Assembly (NCBI RefSeq): GCF_020880995.1
Contig: NZ_JAJISD010000001.1
Location: forward strand, 868,001 to 932,000
Length of the DNA: 64,000 nucleotides
DNA from: Reyranella aquatilis
GTDB lineage: Bacteria; Pseudomonadota; Alphaproteobacteria; Reyranellales; Reyranellaceae
Direction: 5' to 3'
The notes under the pieces were generated by a model. The model was not told where the DNA came from. It saw nothing but the letters and a program-made list of their open reading frames with translations, and did no database searches. This document shows positions 17,477-27,382 of the stretch, one piece after another; the first letter of the stretch is position 1; the number at the start of each line of letters is the position of its first letter. Both the position numbers and the translations under genes were made by a program.

Positions 17477-20400
17477 ATGAATCGTTCGACGCTGGCTGCT
17501 CTGGTCGTGGCCCTGATGCTGGGCTCGGGCATTGCGGGATACCTGATCGGAAAGCCCTCCGATTCGGTCGATCGCCCGGCGCCGACACGAAGCGTAGCAG
17601 CGCCGCCGATAGTTCCTCCCACGACACCGCCTCCGGCTTCGACTCCGCCGGCCCCCGCGCCGCAATCGGCCGCTCCCGCACCGCTCCCGCAGCCGCCGGC
17701 CCTTCCGACCGATCCCTTCGCCTTCCGCCGCGTCGGCGTGGATTCGAGCCGCTCGGAAGCCGAGGCGTGCCTCGCCTTCAACAAGCCGCTCGCCACCGGT
17801 GACGTGAAGTATGCCGACTTCATCCGCATCGAGCCGGAGGCCAAGACGGCGTTGCGCGCGGTGGACGATAGACTGTGCATCGCCGGATTGACCTATGGAC
17901 AGGACTATACGGTGAAGCTGCTGGCGGGCTTCCCCGGTCGCGACGGACAGAAACTGCGCGACGAACAGAGCGTGAGCGTCGCGCTCGGCGCGAGGCCCGC
18001 CGTCGTCACCTTGCCCGGCAAGGGCTTCATCCTGCCGCGCGGCAGTGCTGCCGGCCTGCCGGTCACCACCATCAACGTCTCGAAGGTCGGCATCTCGGTC
18101 TACCGTGTGAACGAGCGCGGGATCGACCGTTTTTCGGCCGACCGATACTACGACGTGGCGTTCCCCGGCTCGGAGCCGATCACCGAGTCGTGGTCGCTGC
18201 GCAGCTGGCTGAACGGCAGCAATGGCGCTGAGCAGTGGTCGGGTACGATGGAAGTGCGCAACGTGCCCAACCAGGCCGTCGTCACCGCCTTCCCGATCCG
18301 CGAGACGATCCGGGAGTGGAAGCCCGGTGCCTATTTCGTGGTGGTCTGGAACGCCGCCAAGCCGCCGTCGCGCGACTATGACGACGACGAGACGACAGGC
18401 GGCGGCGCCGCTGGCCTGTGGGTGATCGACACGGATATCGGGCTCACCTCTTTCAGCGGCGACGACGGACTGAACGTTTTCGCCCGCTCACTGCAGACCG
18501 CCCAGCCGATGCCCGGTATAGAAGTCACGGTCCTCTCGCGCGGCAACGAGCCGATCGGCAAGGTCGTCACCGGCACCGACGGCCGTGCCTCTTTCGCTGC
18601 CGGCCTTCTCAAGGGAACCGGCGCTGCCGAGGCCGTGGCCGTCATGGCGCAGGATCCGGCCAAGAAGGACTTTGCGCGTCTCGAACTGACCAAGTCCGCC
18701 TTCGATCTCTCGGATCGCGGGATCGACGGCCGGCCGCAGCCCGGCCCGGTCGACGCGTTTCTCTACACCGAGCGCGGCGTCTATCGCCCCGGCGAAACCA
18801 TCCATCTGATGGCGTTGTTGCGCGACGACTCGGCCAACGCGCTGTCCAATCTGCCCGTCACGCTAATCGTGAAGCGGCCCGACGGCAGCGAGTTCACCCG
18901 CTACACCCATGCGCTGCAGGCATCCGGCGCCGTCTCCCAGTCGATCGACCTGCCGAAATCCTCCCGGCGCGGCCGCTGGTCCGTGGCGGCGCACATCGAC
19001 CCCAAAGGCGCCTCCGTCGGCCGTGTCGAATTCTCAGTCGAGGATTTCGTGCCGGAGAAGCTCAAGGTCGAGCTGACCTCCGAACAGCCGATCCTCAGGC
19101 CGGGAACCGTGAACCGCTTCGCGATCTCGGCCGACTTCCTCTATGGCGCACCCGCCTCCGACCTCGCCGTCGAGGGCGACATGCGGATCACCGTGGACGA
19201 TGCGCCCTTCCCCGCCTTCGCCAAGTACAGGTTCGGTTCCGAGGAGGAGCGCGAGAAATTCGAGCCGCCCTTCATCGAATTGAAGGGCGAGAACACCGAC
19301 AGGGGCGGCAAGTCGAGCCTCCTGTGGGCCGGCGATCTCGCCAAGGATACGGTTCTGCCGTTGCGCGCCCAGGTCCAGGCCCGCGTCTTCGAACCGGGCG
19401 GTGGCCGCGCCACGAAGACCGACAAGATCCTGCCGGTACGCACCCGCGACACCTACCTCGGGATCGCCCCGACCTTCGAGGGGCGCTATTCGCGTGAGGG
19501 TGTCGACACGGAATTCGACATCGTCGCGGTCGATGCCGGCGGGGCGCAGGTCGCCCGGCCTGCGGTCGAGTACCGCATCGAACGGATCGTCTATGCCTAT
19601 CAGTGGTTCCAGGTCGATGGCCGCTGGCGCTGGCAGTCGGTCACCAACACGAGGCTGGTTACCGCCGACAAGGTCACTCTGAAGGCGGACGCGCCCACCC
19701 GGCTCTCGCAGCGCCTCGAGTGGGGCCAGCACAAGCTCACGGTCATCGACAACGAGAAGAACACGACCACCAGCCTGACCTTCTATGTCGGCTGGTACGG
19801 CGGCACCTCGGCCGAGGAAGCCCCCGACACGCTGCGGGTGGCCAGCGACCGGCAGAACTATTCGCCGGGTGACAGCGCCCGCCTGCGTATCGAGGCACCG
19901 TTCGCCGGCGAGGCGCTGATCGCCATCGCGACCGACCGCATCGTGTCCACCCAGTCGGTCCAGGTGCCGGCCGGCGGCACGACCATCGACATCCCGGTAA
20001 AGGGCGAGTGGGGCGCGGGCGCCTACGCACTGGTCACGGCCTGGCGGCCGCTGGCGGCCCCGGCCGAACGCACGCCCACGCGCGCGATCGGCGCGGTGTG
20101 GCTGGGGCTCAATCCGGCTCTGCGTACGCTCGGCATTCAGATCGGCACGCCCGAGAAGATCACGCCGCGCCAGCGCATCGATGTGCCCGTGAAGGTGTCC
20201 AATCTGCAGGCCGGCCAGGAAGCCTTCGTCACCCTGGCGGCCGTCGACGAGGGCATTCTGCAACTCACCCGCTACAAGACGCCCGATCCGGCGAGCCACT
20301 ATTTCGGCAAGCGTCGTCTCGGCGTCGCGATGCGCGACGATTACGGGCGCCTGCTCGACACCCGGGCCGACGAACTCGGCCGAATCCGGTCCGGTGGCGA

Positions 20401-22450
20401 TGCCGGCGAGATCGGCGGGCTGGACGTGGTGCCGACGCGCACCGTGGCGCTGTTTAGCGGCCCCGTGAAACTCGACGACAAGGGCGAGGCGAAGATCGCC
20501 TTCGACGTCCCCGACTTCATCGGCCAGCTTCGGCTGATGGCCGTCGCCTACGACAAGAGCCGCGTGGGCTCTGGCGAGCAGCGCCTGTTCGTGCGCGATG
20601 CCGTCACCGCGGACGCCGTTCTGCCGCGCTTCCTCGCCCCGAAGGATCTCGGGCGGGTGGCGCTGTCGCTGCACAATGTCGACGGCCAGGCGGGCGACTA
20701 CCGCGTGACGCTGACCGCGACCGGGTCGGTCTCCCTCGAACGGCCGGTGGGCGAAACCAGGAGGCTCGCCGCCAACCAGCGCGAGCTTTTGACCTGGCCA
20801 CTGCGTGCTGGCGATGCCGGCTTCGGCAAGGTGACCGTCGCGGTCCAGGGGCCCGGCAACTTCGCCGTCCAGCGCGAATGGGAGATCCAGGTGCGGCCGG
20901 CGCAGACACCCAGCGCAGTCGACACGGTGGCGCGCCTCGGCCCCGGCAACGACGCCACGGTCGACCGCAACGTGATCGCCCCCTTCGCTCCCGGCACCGC
21001 GCAGGTCAGCGCCTCTCTGACGCGCATCCCCGGCATCGACGTGGCGGGCCTCTTGCGCGCGCTCGACAAGTATCCGTTCGGCTGCATCGAGCAGACGACC
21101 AGCCGCGCCATGCCGCTGCTCTACTACAACGACGTGGCGATGCTGGGCTACGGCCCGACCGATCCGCGCATCAACGATCGCGTCCAGGATGCCGTCTATC
21201 GCATCGTCGACATGCAGTTGCCCGACGGTTCGTTCGGCATGTGGGGTCCCTTCTCGACACCCGCGGCGGAATGGCTGCAGACCTACGTGCTGGACTTCCT
21301 GGTCCGCGCCAACCAGCAGCAGATGGCAGTGCCGTCGGCCTCCCTGCAGCGGTCGCTGAGCTGGCTCAACAAGACGGCCGACAAGTTCTCCCCGAATGCG
21401 CAGGCCTACGCCTGGTACGTGCTGGCGAAGTCGGGCTTCGCCGATCCCGGTCGCGTCCGCTATTTCCAGGACACGAAGGCGGCCGAGATGAAGGGCGGCA
21501 TTGCCTGGGCGATGCTAGCCGCGGCGCTGAACCAGGTGGGCGAGCCGGGGCGTGGCCGCCTCGCCTTCGCCACGGCCCGCCAGCGCATCGACGAGCGCGA
21601 TCCCAACGACTATTACGGCTCGCCGCTGCGCAATCGCGCCGCGCTGGTGACCCTCGCCGTCGAGGCGGGCGGCCGCGAGGCCTTGACCGAAGTGACCAGC
21701 CTCGTCGGCGAGCGTCTCGCCGCCTCGATCGGCCAGACCACGACGCAGGAACAGGCCTGGCTGGTGATGGCCGCCCGCGCCATGAGCGGCAGTACGCAGC
21801 TCGCCTATTCGGTCGACGGCCAGCAGCGTCAGTCGGCGGCCGAGCCGGTGGTGTTCAACCCCGACGCGCCCGCGCTGGACCGCGGCCTCAAGCTGCGCAA
21901 CGACGGCGACCGGCCGATCTGGATGCAGGTGACGGCGCGCGGTGTGCCGCTCGACCCGCAGCCCGCCGCGACCGCCGGCATCAGTGTGAAGCGCGACTTC
22001 CTGAAGCTGAATGGCGAACCGGGCGCACTCAGCCGCGTACGTCAGAACGAGCGCTTCATCGTCTCGATCTCGGGCCGCAACCTGGAGGGCGGCTACCATG
22101 AGGTGGCGCTGCTCGACCTGCTGCCCGCGGGCTTCGAGATCGAAGCGGTGCTGAACGACGAGACGGTGAAGTCGTTTCCGTTCCTGGCGGAGCTGACGCA
22201 GACCCGCGTTGCCGAGGCCCGTGACGACCGCTTCTTCGCGTCCTTCAACATGGGGACCCGGCCGTACCAGACCTGGTGGGACGCCTCGGCCAAGAACCCG
22301 AACTCCTATCATGTCGCCTACATCGTGCGCGCCGTGACTCCGGGCACTTACGCCGTTCCCGCGACCAACGTCTCGGACATGTACGCCCCACGCATCTATG
22401 GCCGTACCGCGATGGGCACCCTGACCATCGTCCCACCGGACGCGCGCTGA
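17477..22450 (+). CDS. Bacterial alpha-2-macroglobulin with thioester motif, membrane anchored
   Basis: A 1657-residue periplasmic protease-trapping protein of the alpha-2-macroglobulin family (like E. coli YfhM/ECAM). Residues 7-27 form an uncleaved-looking membrane anchor with no lipobox cysteine, followed by a Pro/Ala-rich tether (about 35-80). Macroglobulin repeats follow. The A2M domain includes VAAVDEGILQLTRY, and the thioester CIEQ is at residues 1203-1206 (GCIEQTTSR), so the reactive Cys-Gln bond is intact. The downstream TED helical region contains MQLPDGSFGMWG. The gene is followed 12 bases later by pbpC, the conserved partner. Together they are thought to protect and repair the wall when foreign proteases breach the outer membrane. 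Confidence 0.93.
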   Translation: MNRSTLAALVVALMLGSGIAGYLIGKPSDSVDRPAPTRSVAAPPIVPPTTPPPASTPPAPAPQSAAPAPLPQPPALPTDPFAFRRVGVDSSRSEAEACLAFNKPLATGDVKYADFIRIEPEAKTALRAVDDRLCIAGLTYGQDYTVKLLAGFPGRDGQKLRDEQSVSVALGARPAVVTLPGKGFILPRGSAAGLPVTTINVSKVGISVYRVNERGIDRFSADRYYDVAFPGSEPITESWSLRSWLNGSNGAEQWSGTMEVRNVPNQAVVTAFPIRETIREWKPGAYFVVVWNAAKPPSRDYDDDETTGGGAAGLWVIDTDIGLTSFSGDDGLNVFARSLQTAQPMPGIEVTVLSRGNEPIGKVVTGTDGRASFAAGLLKGTGAAEAVAVMAQDPAKKDFARLELTKSAFDLSDRGIDGRPQPGPVDAFLYTERGVYRPGETIHLMALLRDDSANALSNLPVTLIVKRPDGSEFTRYTHALQASGAVSQSIDLPKSSRRGRWSVAAHIDPKGASVGRVEFSVEDFVPEKLKVELTSEQPILRPGTVNRFAISADFLYGAPASDLAVEGDMRITVDDAPFPAFAKYRFGSEEEREKFEPPFIELKGENTDRGGKSSLLWAGDLAKDTVLPLRAQVQARVFEPGGGRATKTDKILPVRTRDTYLGIAPTFEGRYSREGVDTEFDIVAVDAGGAQVARPAVEYRIERIVYAYQWFQVDGRWRWQSVTNTRLVTADKVTLKADAPTRLSQRLEWGQHKLTVIDNEKNTTTSLTFYVGWYGGTSAEEAPDTLRVASDRQNYSPGDSARLRIEAPFAGEALIAIATDRIVSTQSVQVPAGGTTIDIPVKGEWGAGAYALVTAWRPLAAPAERTPTRAIGAVWLGLNPALRTLGIQIGTPEKITPRQRIDVPVKVSNLQAGQEAFVTLAAVDEGILQLTRYKTPDPASHYFGKRRLGVAMRDDYGRLLDTRADELGRIRSGGDAGEIGGLDVVPTRTVALFSGPVKLDDKGEAKIAFDVPDFIGQLRLMAVAYDKSRVGSGEQRLFVRDAVTADAVLPRFLAPKDLGRVALSLHNVDGQAGDYRVTLTATGSVSLERPVGETRRLAANQRELLTWPLRAGDAGFGKVTVAVQGPGNFAVQREWEIQVRPAQTPSAVDTVARLGPGNDATVDRNVIAPFAPGTAQVSASLTRIPGIDVAGLLRALDKYPFGCIEQTTSRAMPLLYYNDVAMLGYGPTDPRINDRVQDAVYRIVDMQLPDGSFGMWGPFSTPAAEWLQTYVLDFLVRANQQQMAVPSASLQRSLSWLNKTADKFSPNAQAYAWYVLAKSGFADPGRVRYFQDTKAAEMKGGIAWAMLAAALNQVGEPGRGRLAFATARQRIDERDPNDYYGSPLRNRAALVTLAVEAGGREALTEVTSLVGERLAASIGQTTTQEQAWLVMAARAMSGSTQLAYSVDGQQRQSAAEPVVFNPDAPALDRGLKLRNDGDRPIWMQVTARGVPLDPQPAATAGISVKRDFLKLNGEPGALSRVRQNERFIVSISGRNLEGGYHEVALLDLLPAGFEIEAVLNDETVKSFPFLAELTQTRVAEARDDRFFASFNMGTRPYQTWWDASAKNPNSYHVAYIVRAVTPGTYAVPATNVSDMYAPRIYGRTAMGTLTIVPPDAR

Positions 22451-22462
22451 CGGGCGCTGGGC

Positions 22463-24499
22463 GTGAAGCTGCGGATCCTCCTCGCAGGCATTGCCGTCGC
22501 CGCCACGACGCTGGCGGCGGTGGGCCTCGCGCTCGACCGCGCCTTCCCGCCCGACCTGTCGCGCTACCACGAGCGCTCGACCGAAGTGGTCGACGCCAAC
22601 GGCCGATTGCTGCGCGCCTTCACGACCCTGGACGGCAAGTGGCGTCTCAAGACGACCGTCGACGATGTCGATCCGCTCTACCTGGCGCTTCTCAAGGCCT
22701 ACGAGGACCGCCGCTTCGACGACCATTGGGGCGTCGATCCGGTCGCCGCGGTGCGGGCAGCCTGGCAGCTCGCCGAGCGCGGCCGCATCGTGTCAGGTGC
22801 GTCCACCATCTCGATGCAGGCCGCTCGCCTGCTCGATCCCCGGCCCCGGAGCTTCACGACGAAGGCCATCCAGTCCGCCCGCGCGCTGCAGCTCGAATGG
22901 CGCTATTCCAAGCGCGAGGTACTGGCGGTCTACCTGACGCTGGCGCCGATGGGCGGCAATCTGGAAGGCGTACGTGCCGCGTCGCTCGCCTATTTCGGCA
23001 AGGAGCCGCGCCAGCTCAGCGCCGCGGAAGCTGCGCTGCTGGTGGCAATCCCGCAGTCGCCGGAGCGCCGCCGCCCCGACCGCGCCTCCGCTCCTGCCCG
23101 GGCCGCGCGCGATCGCGTTCTGGCCCGCGGCCTGGAACATGGCGTGATCGACGCCCCTCTGTTCGAGATGGCGCGCAGCCGCCCTGCTCCTGACCGTCGC
23201 CTCGCCTTGCCGATGCAGGCGCCCCATCTTTCCGCCTGGCTGGCCGGCCAGTCGCCGGGCGCCGTCGTGCCGACCACCCTGCGCTTCGAATTGCAGCAGT
23301 CGCTGAGCCAGCTGGCGCACGACGAGCGCCGACAGTTCGCCGACGGCGCCGAGATCGCGATGGTCGTTCTCGACAACCGCACGGGCGGCGTCGTGGCCTG
23401 GCTGGGTGGCGACAATTTCTTCGGCCGCGCCGGACAGGTGGATCTGGTGCGTGCGCGGCGTTCACCGGGATCGGCGCTGAAGCCGCTGATCTATGCCATG
23501 GCCTTCGACGATCGCACCCTGCACCCCGAGACCGTGGTCGAGGACGTGCCGGTTCGCTTTCGGGACTGGCTGCCGCGCAACTTCGACCGCGACCATCAGG
23601 GCGCCGTGACGGTGCGCCGCGCCCTGCAGCAGTCGCTGAACGTGCCGGCCGTTCTGGCGCTGGAGAAGGTCGGACCGCAGCGCTTCCTCTCGACGCTGCG
23701 CACCGCGGGCGCCACGCCCGGCCTGCCGCCGGGCGACACCGGAAATTCGCTTGGCATCGCGCTCGGCAGCGCGACCCTCTCGCCGCTGGAGATGGCCGGC
23801 CTCTATGCCGGTCTCGCGAACGGCGGCAGCTTTGCGCCGCCGCAAGTCCGGCGCGACCGGCCCCGCCCCCTGCCGGTGCGCCTCCTCGGCCCCACGGCCG
23901 CCTGGTACGTCTCGGACGTGCTGGCCGAGGCGCCTCTCCCGGAAGGCTTTGCGTCGCTTCCCGTGGCGCTCCGCGAGCGCCGCATCGCCTTCAAGACCGG
24001 CACCTCCGCCGGCTATCGCGACGCGTGGGCTGCGGGCTACAGCACCAACTGGACGGTGGTCGTCTGGGTCGGCCATGCCGACGGGACACCGCGCCCCGGG
24101 CAACTCGGCCGGCTCTCGGCCTTGCCCATCCTGTTCAAGGCGTTCGGCCGCCTGCCCGGCGAGGACAATCGCGCCATCCGCCCGCCAGTCGACGCGATCA
24201 AGGTCTCGTCACACCGTGACCTGCCCCCACGCATGCGCACGCTCGGCCCCCATGCGGAGACGAGCGGTGGGCCGCGCATCGCCTACCCGCCGGCCGATGC
24301 CCGCATCGAGCTGACCGAGCGCGAGGCCATTCCCTTGAATGCGATGGGCGGCCACGGGCGACTGCGCTGGCTGGTCGACGGCCGGCCGCTCGACGGCAAC
24401 CAATGGGTGCCAGCCGGGGCGGGAGTCGCGCGCCTCGCCGTCGTCGACGAAGCCGGTCGCTCGACCTCGGTGACCGTCAGGATCGTCGAGCGGCGATAG
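22463..24499 (+). CDS. pbpC: Penicillin-binding protein 1C
   Basis: A bifunctional peptidoglycan synthase of 678 residues starting at a GTG. A single membrane anchor (about 5-25) precedes a GT51 glycosyltransferase domain with the EDRRFDDHWGVDP catalytic Glu region and GASTISMQAARLL. The transpeptidase domain has S337-A-L-K340 (SPGSALKP), S391-L-N and KTGT at 511-514. The C-terminal about 90 residues match the PBP1C-specific beta domain. It sits 12 bases behind the alpha-2-macroglobulin gene, the usual pairing. Its end lies 2 bases from the convergent HMG-CoA lyase gene. Confidence 0.94.
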   Translation: MKLRILLAGIAVAATTLAAVGLALDRAFPPDLSRYHERSTEVVDANGRLLRAFTTLDGKWRLKTTVDDVDPLYLALLKAYEDRRFDDHWGVDPVAAVRAAWQLAERGRIVSGASTISMQAARLLDPRPRSFTTKAIQSARALQLEWRYSKREVLAVYLTLAPMGGNLEGVRAASLAYFGKEPRQLSAAEAALLVAIPQSPERRRPDRASAPARAARDRVLARGLEHGVIDAPLFEMARSRPAPDRRLALPMQAPHLSAWLAGQSPGAVVPTTLRFELQQSLSQLAHDERRQFADGAEIAMVVLDNRTGGVVAWLGGDNFFGRAGQVDLVRARRSPGSALKPLIYAMAFDDRTLHPETVVEDVPVRFRDWLPRNFDRDHQGAVTVRRALQQSLNVPAVLALEKVGPQRFLSTLRTAGATPGLPPGDTGNSLGIALGSATLSPLEMAGLYAGLANGGSFAPPQVRRDRPRPLPVRLLGPTAAWYVSDVLAEAPLPEGFASLPVALRERRIAFKTGTSAGYRDAWAAGYSTNWTVVVWVGHADGTPRPGQLGRLSALPILFKAFGRLPGEDNRAIRPPVDAIKVSSHRDLPPRMRTLGPHAETSGGPRIAYPPADARIELTEREAIPLNAMGGHGRLRWLVDGRPLDGNQWVPAGAGVARLAVVDEAGRSTSVTVRIVERR

Positions 24500-24501
24500 C
24501 G

Positions 24502-25407
24502 TCAGGCCGCCTTGGCCTTCAGCGCCTGTGCCACCTTGGAAGCGGGTTCCCGGCCGAGCGCCGCGCAGATCTCGCGCCCCGCCTTGGCGATCGCATCCAG
24601 GTCGACCCCGTGTTCGATGCCGAGCCCGTTCAGCAGATAGATCACGTCCTCAGTGCCGACATTGCCCGACGCGCCCTTGGCGTAGGGACAGCCGCCGAGC
24701 CCGGCGACCGCCGTGTCGAACACCGAGATGCCGCGTTCCATCACGGCGAGGATATTTGCCAGAGATTGGCCGTAGGTGTCGTGGAAGTGGGCCGCGATCT
24801 TCTCGCGCGGCATCTTCTCTGCCACGGCGTCGATCATGGCGACGCATTCGCCGGGCGTGCCGACGCCGATCGTATCGCCGAGCGAGACCTCGTAGCAGCC
24901 CATCCGGAAGAGCCGCTCCGACACCTCGGCAACCTTGGCCGGCGGGACCTTGCCGTCATAGGGGCAAGCGATCACGGTCGAGACGTAGCCGCGCACCTTC
25001 ATGCCGTGCTTCTCCGCCGCTTCCATCACCGGTGCGAACCGTTCGAAGCTCTCGTCGATCGAGCAGTTGGTATTCTTGCGGCAGAAGGCCTCCGAGGCCG
25101 CCGTGAAGATGGCAATCTCCTCGACCTTGGCCTCTACGGCGCCGTTCATCCCCTGCTTGTTAGGCACCAGGACCGGATAGCTGACCCCAGGCTTGCGCTG
25201 GATACGGGCCATGACCTCGTCGGTATTGGCCATCTGCGGCACCCACTTCGGCGACACGAAGCTGCCGGCCTCGACGGCCGAATGACCGGCGGCCGACAGC
25301 GCGTCGATCAGCGCCACCTTGGCCTCGACCGGCACGGGCTTCGCTTCGTTCTGCAAACCGTCGCGCGGCCCCACTTCGACGAGCCGCACGCGCTTGGGAT
25401 GATTCAT
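24502..25407 (-). CDS. mvaB: Hydroxymethylglutaryl-CoA lyase
   Basis: This lyase cleaves HMG-CoA to acetoacetate and acetyl-CoA, the last leucine degradation step. The ATG at 25407 is preceded by GGGAGG and gives 301 residues; the upstream extension of the frame has no homology. Visible motifs are VGPRDGLQNE at the N-terminus (catalytic Arg, metal Asp), the AAHFHDTYGQSLAN metal-binding pair of histidines, and the signature VAGLGGCPYAKGASGNVGTED with the catalytic Cys. It is last in the minus-strand run behind the bicupin gene. The other leucine genes lie 11 kb away, so it may instead serve another 3-hydroxy-3-methyl acyl-CoA in this locus. Confidence 0.93.
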   Translation of the reverse strand: MNHPKRVRLVEVGPRDGLQNEAKPVPVEAKVALIDALSAAGHSAVEAGSFVSPKWVPQMANTDEVMARIQRKPGVSYPVLVPNKQGMNGAVEAKVEEIAIFTAASEAFCRKNTNCSIDESFERFAPVMEAAEKHGMKVRGYVSTVIACPYDGKVPPAKVAEVSERLFRMGCYEVSLGDTIGVGTPGECVAMIDAVAEKMPREKIAAHFHDTYGQSLANILAVMERGISVFDTAVAGLGGCPYAKGASGNVGTEDVIYLLNGLGIEHGVDLDAIAKAGREICAALGREPASKVAQALKAKAA

Positions 25408-25474
25408 CGTTGCCTCCCGGTCCTCGCGCCACATACTGCACCAGCGGGAAGGTCGCCAGACAGGATTTTTGCCC

Positions 25475-26446
25475 CTACGGCGTCTGCGAAATATGCGCAG
25501 TCCGATCATGTCCCGGATGGCTGAACATGATCTCCAGGGTGCGCAGGTAGGTGTGCAGCCCGGCATCCTGGATCGGCAGGACGTGGGCGTCCTCCCCCGA
25601 TTCGTTGTGGTGCGAGTGCCAGTAGCCGGGCGGCGTGATGAAGCTGGCGCCGGGTGCCCAATCCTCCCGGCGACCGTTCTTGATCATGCCGGACTCGTCG
25701 AGTTCCGTGCCGATCATCGTGTAGCAACCGGGCTTGCAGTCGATGACGAAATCGACCGCGACCGACTCGTGACGATGCGGGTACTGGACGGCGTCCTTGG
25801 GCAGGAGCCCAAACATCGTCCACATCGTGTGCGTGATGGTCCGGGTACTGGGAAAATTCCTGTTGGCGAGCAGGACACTGACGCGATTGGCATTCGCGGT
25901 CTTGGGATCGGTGGCAATCTCCGTCAGCTTCTGCTGGGCCTGGGTGTGCTGATAGAAAGTGGGCTTGAAGCGCGCGACCGTCGGCGTCGCGCCGAGATAG
26001 CGCAGCAGGGGTGCATCATGCACCCAATAGAGTCCCGCCTCGCCGTCGGAGTGGTGCATGGCGTGGCCGTGCGCCGGCAGGACCAAGTAGTCGCCCTGCG
26101 ACCAGTGCATCGTCTCGCCGCACGCGTCGGTCCGCCCGCTGCCCCTGAACACGAAGAACACCTGGCTCGTCGCCTCCGCCGAGGTCATGACGGAGCCGCG
26201 AACGATACGAATGAAGTTCGCGCAGAGCGCCGGCGTCGTCGCGGGGCCGACGATCCCCAGTTCCTCGCTGACGTCGAGCGGCTGAATGCGCGTCGGTCCC
26301 TGGTCGAAGAAGGACGGCGAGAAGGCCCGGTACGGCACGGGCGGGATGATGCCCTGGCCGACCGGGTTCACGGCCGAACTGTAGTCGAAATACTGTGCGT
26401 CGCTCGTCAGCAGTTCATAATTGGGAAAGCTCTCGACACCAGCCAC
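25475..26446 (-). CDS. Bicupin, gentisate 1,2-dioxygenase-like
   Basis: A 323-residue two-cupin protein resembling gentisate and related ring-cleaving dioxygenases. The GTG at 26446 was chosen because AGGGAG lies about 7 bases upstream; an ATG at 26500 is an alternative. The N-terminal cupin (about 80-160) holds VFFVFRGSGRT and VLPAHGHAMHH. The C-terminal cupin (about 220-300) holds YPHRHESVAVDFVID and PPGYWHSHHNE, which could supply Fe(II) ligands. The substrate is not clear; no maleylpyruvate pathway genes are nearby. It lies between the ABC permeases and HMG-CoA lyase on the same strand, 107 bases from the permease gene. Confidence 0.72.
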   Translation of the reverse strand: MAGVESFPNYELLTSDAQYFDYSSAVNPVGQGIIPPVPYRAFSPSFFDQGPTRIQPLDVSEELGIVGPATTPALCANFIRIVRGSVMTSAEATSQVFFVFRGSGRTDACGETMHWSQGDYLVLPAHGHAMHHSDGEAGLYWVHDAPLLRYLGATPTVARFKPTFYQHTQAQQKLTEIATDPKTANANRVSVLLANRNFPSTRTITHTMWTMFGLLPKDAVQYPHRHESVAVDFVIDCKPGCYTMIGTELDESGMIKNGRREDWAPGASFITPPGYWHSHHNESGEDAHVLPIQDAGLHTYLRTLEIMFSHPGHDRTAHISQTP

Positions 26447-26553
26447 ACCAGTCTCCCTCGTCCGGGCTCTCGCGGAACGCCGCCCGCTCACCGAGGCCAA
26501 TTTGCAGCCTCACCGGATCCCGAGTCCATGGCCGAAATCGTGCCGCCTGAATC

Positions 26554-27372
26554 CTATACAACCGTATCCTTGAGCTTTCCGGCCCGGCGCAAGACGATCG
26601 CGACCGCAGCGAGCGCCAGCACGGTGAAGGCGATCAGCAGGGTCGCGACAGCGGTGATGGTCGGGTTCACCTCGAGGATCAGCTCGTTGAACATCTTCTT
26701 CGGCACGGTCTCGAATTTGCCCGCGATGAACGACGTCACGATCACCTCGTCGAAGCTGCCGATGAAGGCAAAGATCCAGGCTGCGAAGACGCTCGGCGCG
26801 AGGTTCGGCAACACGATCTTGCGCATCGTGTAGCCCCACGAGGCGCCGAGGCTCCAGGCGACCTGCTCGATCCGCTGGTCGAACTCGCGGATCGCGACAC
26901 CCAGCACCATCATCACCAGCGGCACGTTGAGCAATGTATGCGCAACTACCAGGCCCAGCAGCGATCCGAGAAGGCCGACCTTCGCCAGAGCGAGATACAG
27001 GGCAATGGCGACGATGATCGTCGGCACGATCAGCGGCGCCATGAAGTTGCCTTCGGCCCAGTCCCGTCCCTTGAACGTGCCGCGCCGCAGGCCGTAGGCC
27101 GCCAGGCCGCCCAAGAGCAGCGCCGCCACCGACGAGATTGCCGCCACCAGGACCGACGTCCACATCGCCTCCATCCAGCGCGGATCGCCGAAGAAGGTCT
27201 CGTACCAGCGCAGCGACAGGCTGGGCGGCGGAAAGGTCAGCGCCCGCGCCGAGGAGAACGACATCGGGATCACGATGACCAGCGGCACCGTCAGGAAGAC
27301 GAGGCCGAAGATACCCATCGCGGCCAGCCCGCGCCGAGCCCAGATCGAGCCGCCGATCGATTCGCGGTTCAT
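26554..27372 (-). CDS. ABC transporter permease, PotC/PotI-like
   Basis: A 272-residue inner-membrane permease with about six helices and the type I importer EAA loop (DQRIEQVAWSLGASWGYTMRKIVLPNLAPS near residues 165-195), which docks onto the ATPase. It pairs with the permease ending 10 bases upstream, and both fit the spermidine/putrescine-type (opine, polyamine) subfamily. The ATPase and receptor genes lie further upstream on the same strand. The substrate is probably a cationic or amine compound, by family and by the neighbouring aminotransferase. Confidence 0.9.
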   Translation of the reverse strand: MNRESIGGSIWARRGLAAMGIFGLVFLTVPLVIVIPMSFSSARALTFPPPSLSLRWYETFFGDPRWMEAMWTSVLVAAISSVAALLLGGLAAYGLRRGTFKGRDWAEGNFMAPLIVPTIIVAIALYLALAKVGLLGSLLGLVVAHTLLNVPLVMMVLGVAIREFDQRIEQVAWSLGASWGYTMRKIVLPNLAPSVFAAWIFAFIGSFDEVIVTSFIAGKFETVPKKMFNELILEVNPTITAVATLLIAFTVLALAAVAIVLRRAGKLKDTVV

Positions 27373-27382
27373 GCCCCAATCC

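Noticed and set aside
19034..20674. 546-codon minus-strand open frame inside the alpha-2-macroglobulin gene
   Set aside because: Fully covered by a conserved gene on the other strand; no start context or homology.
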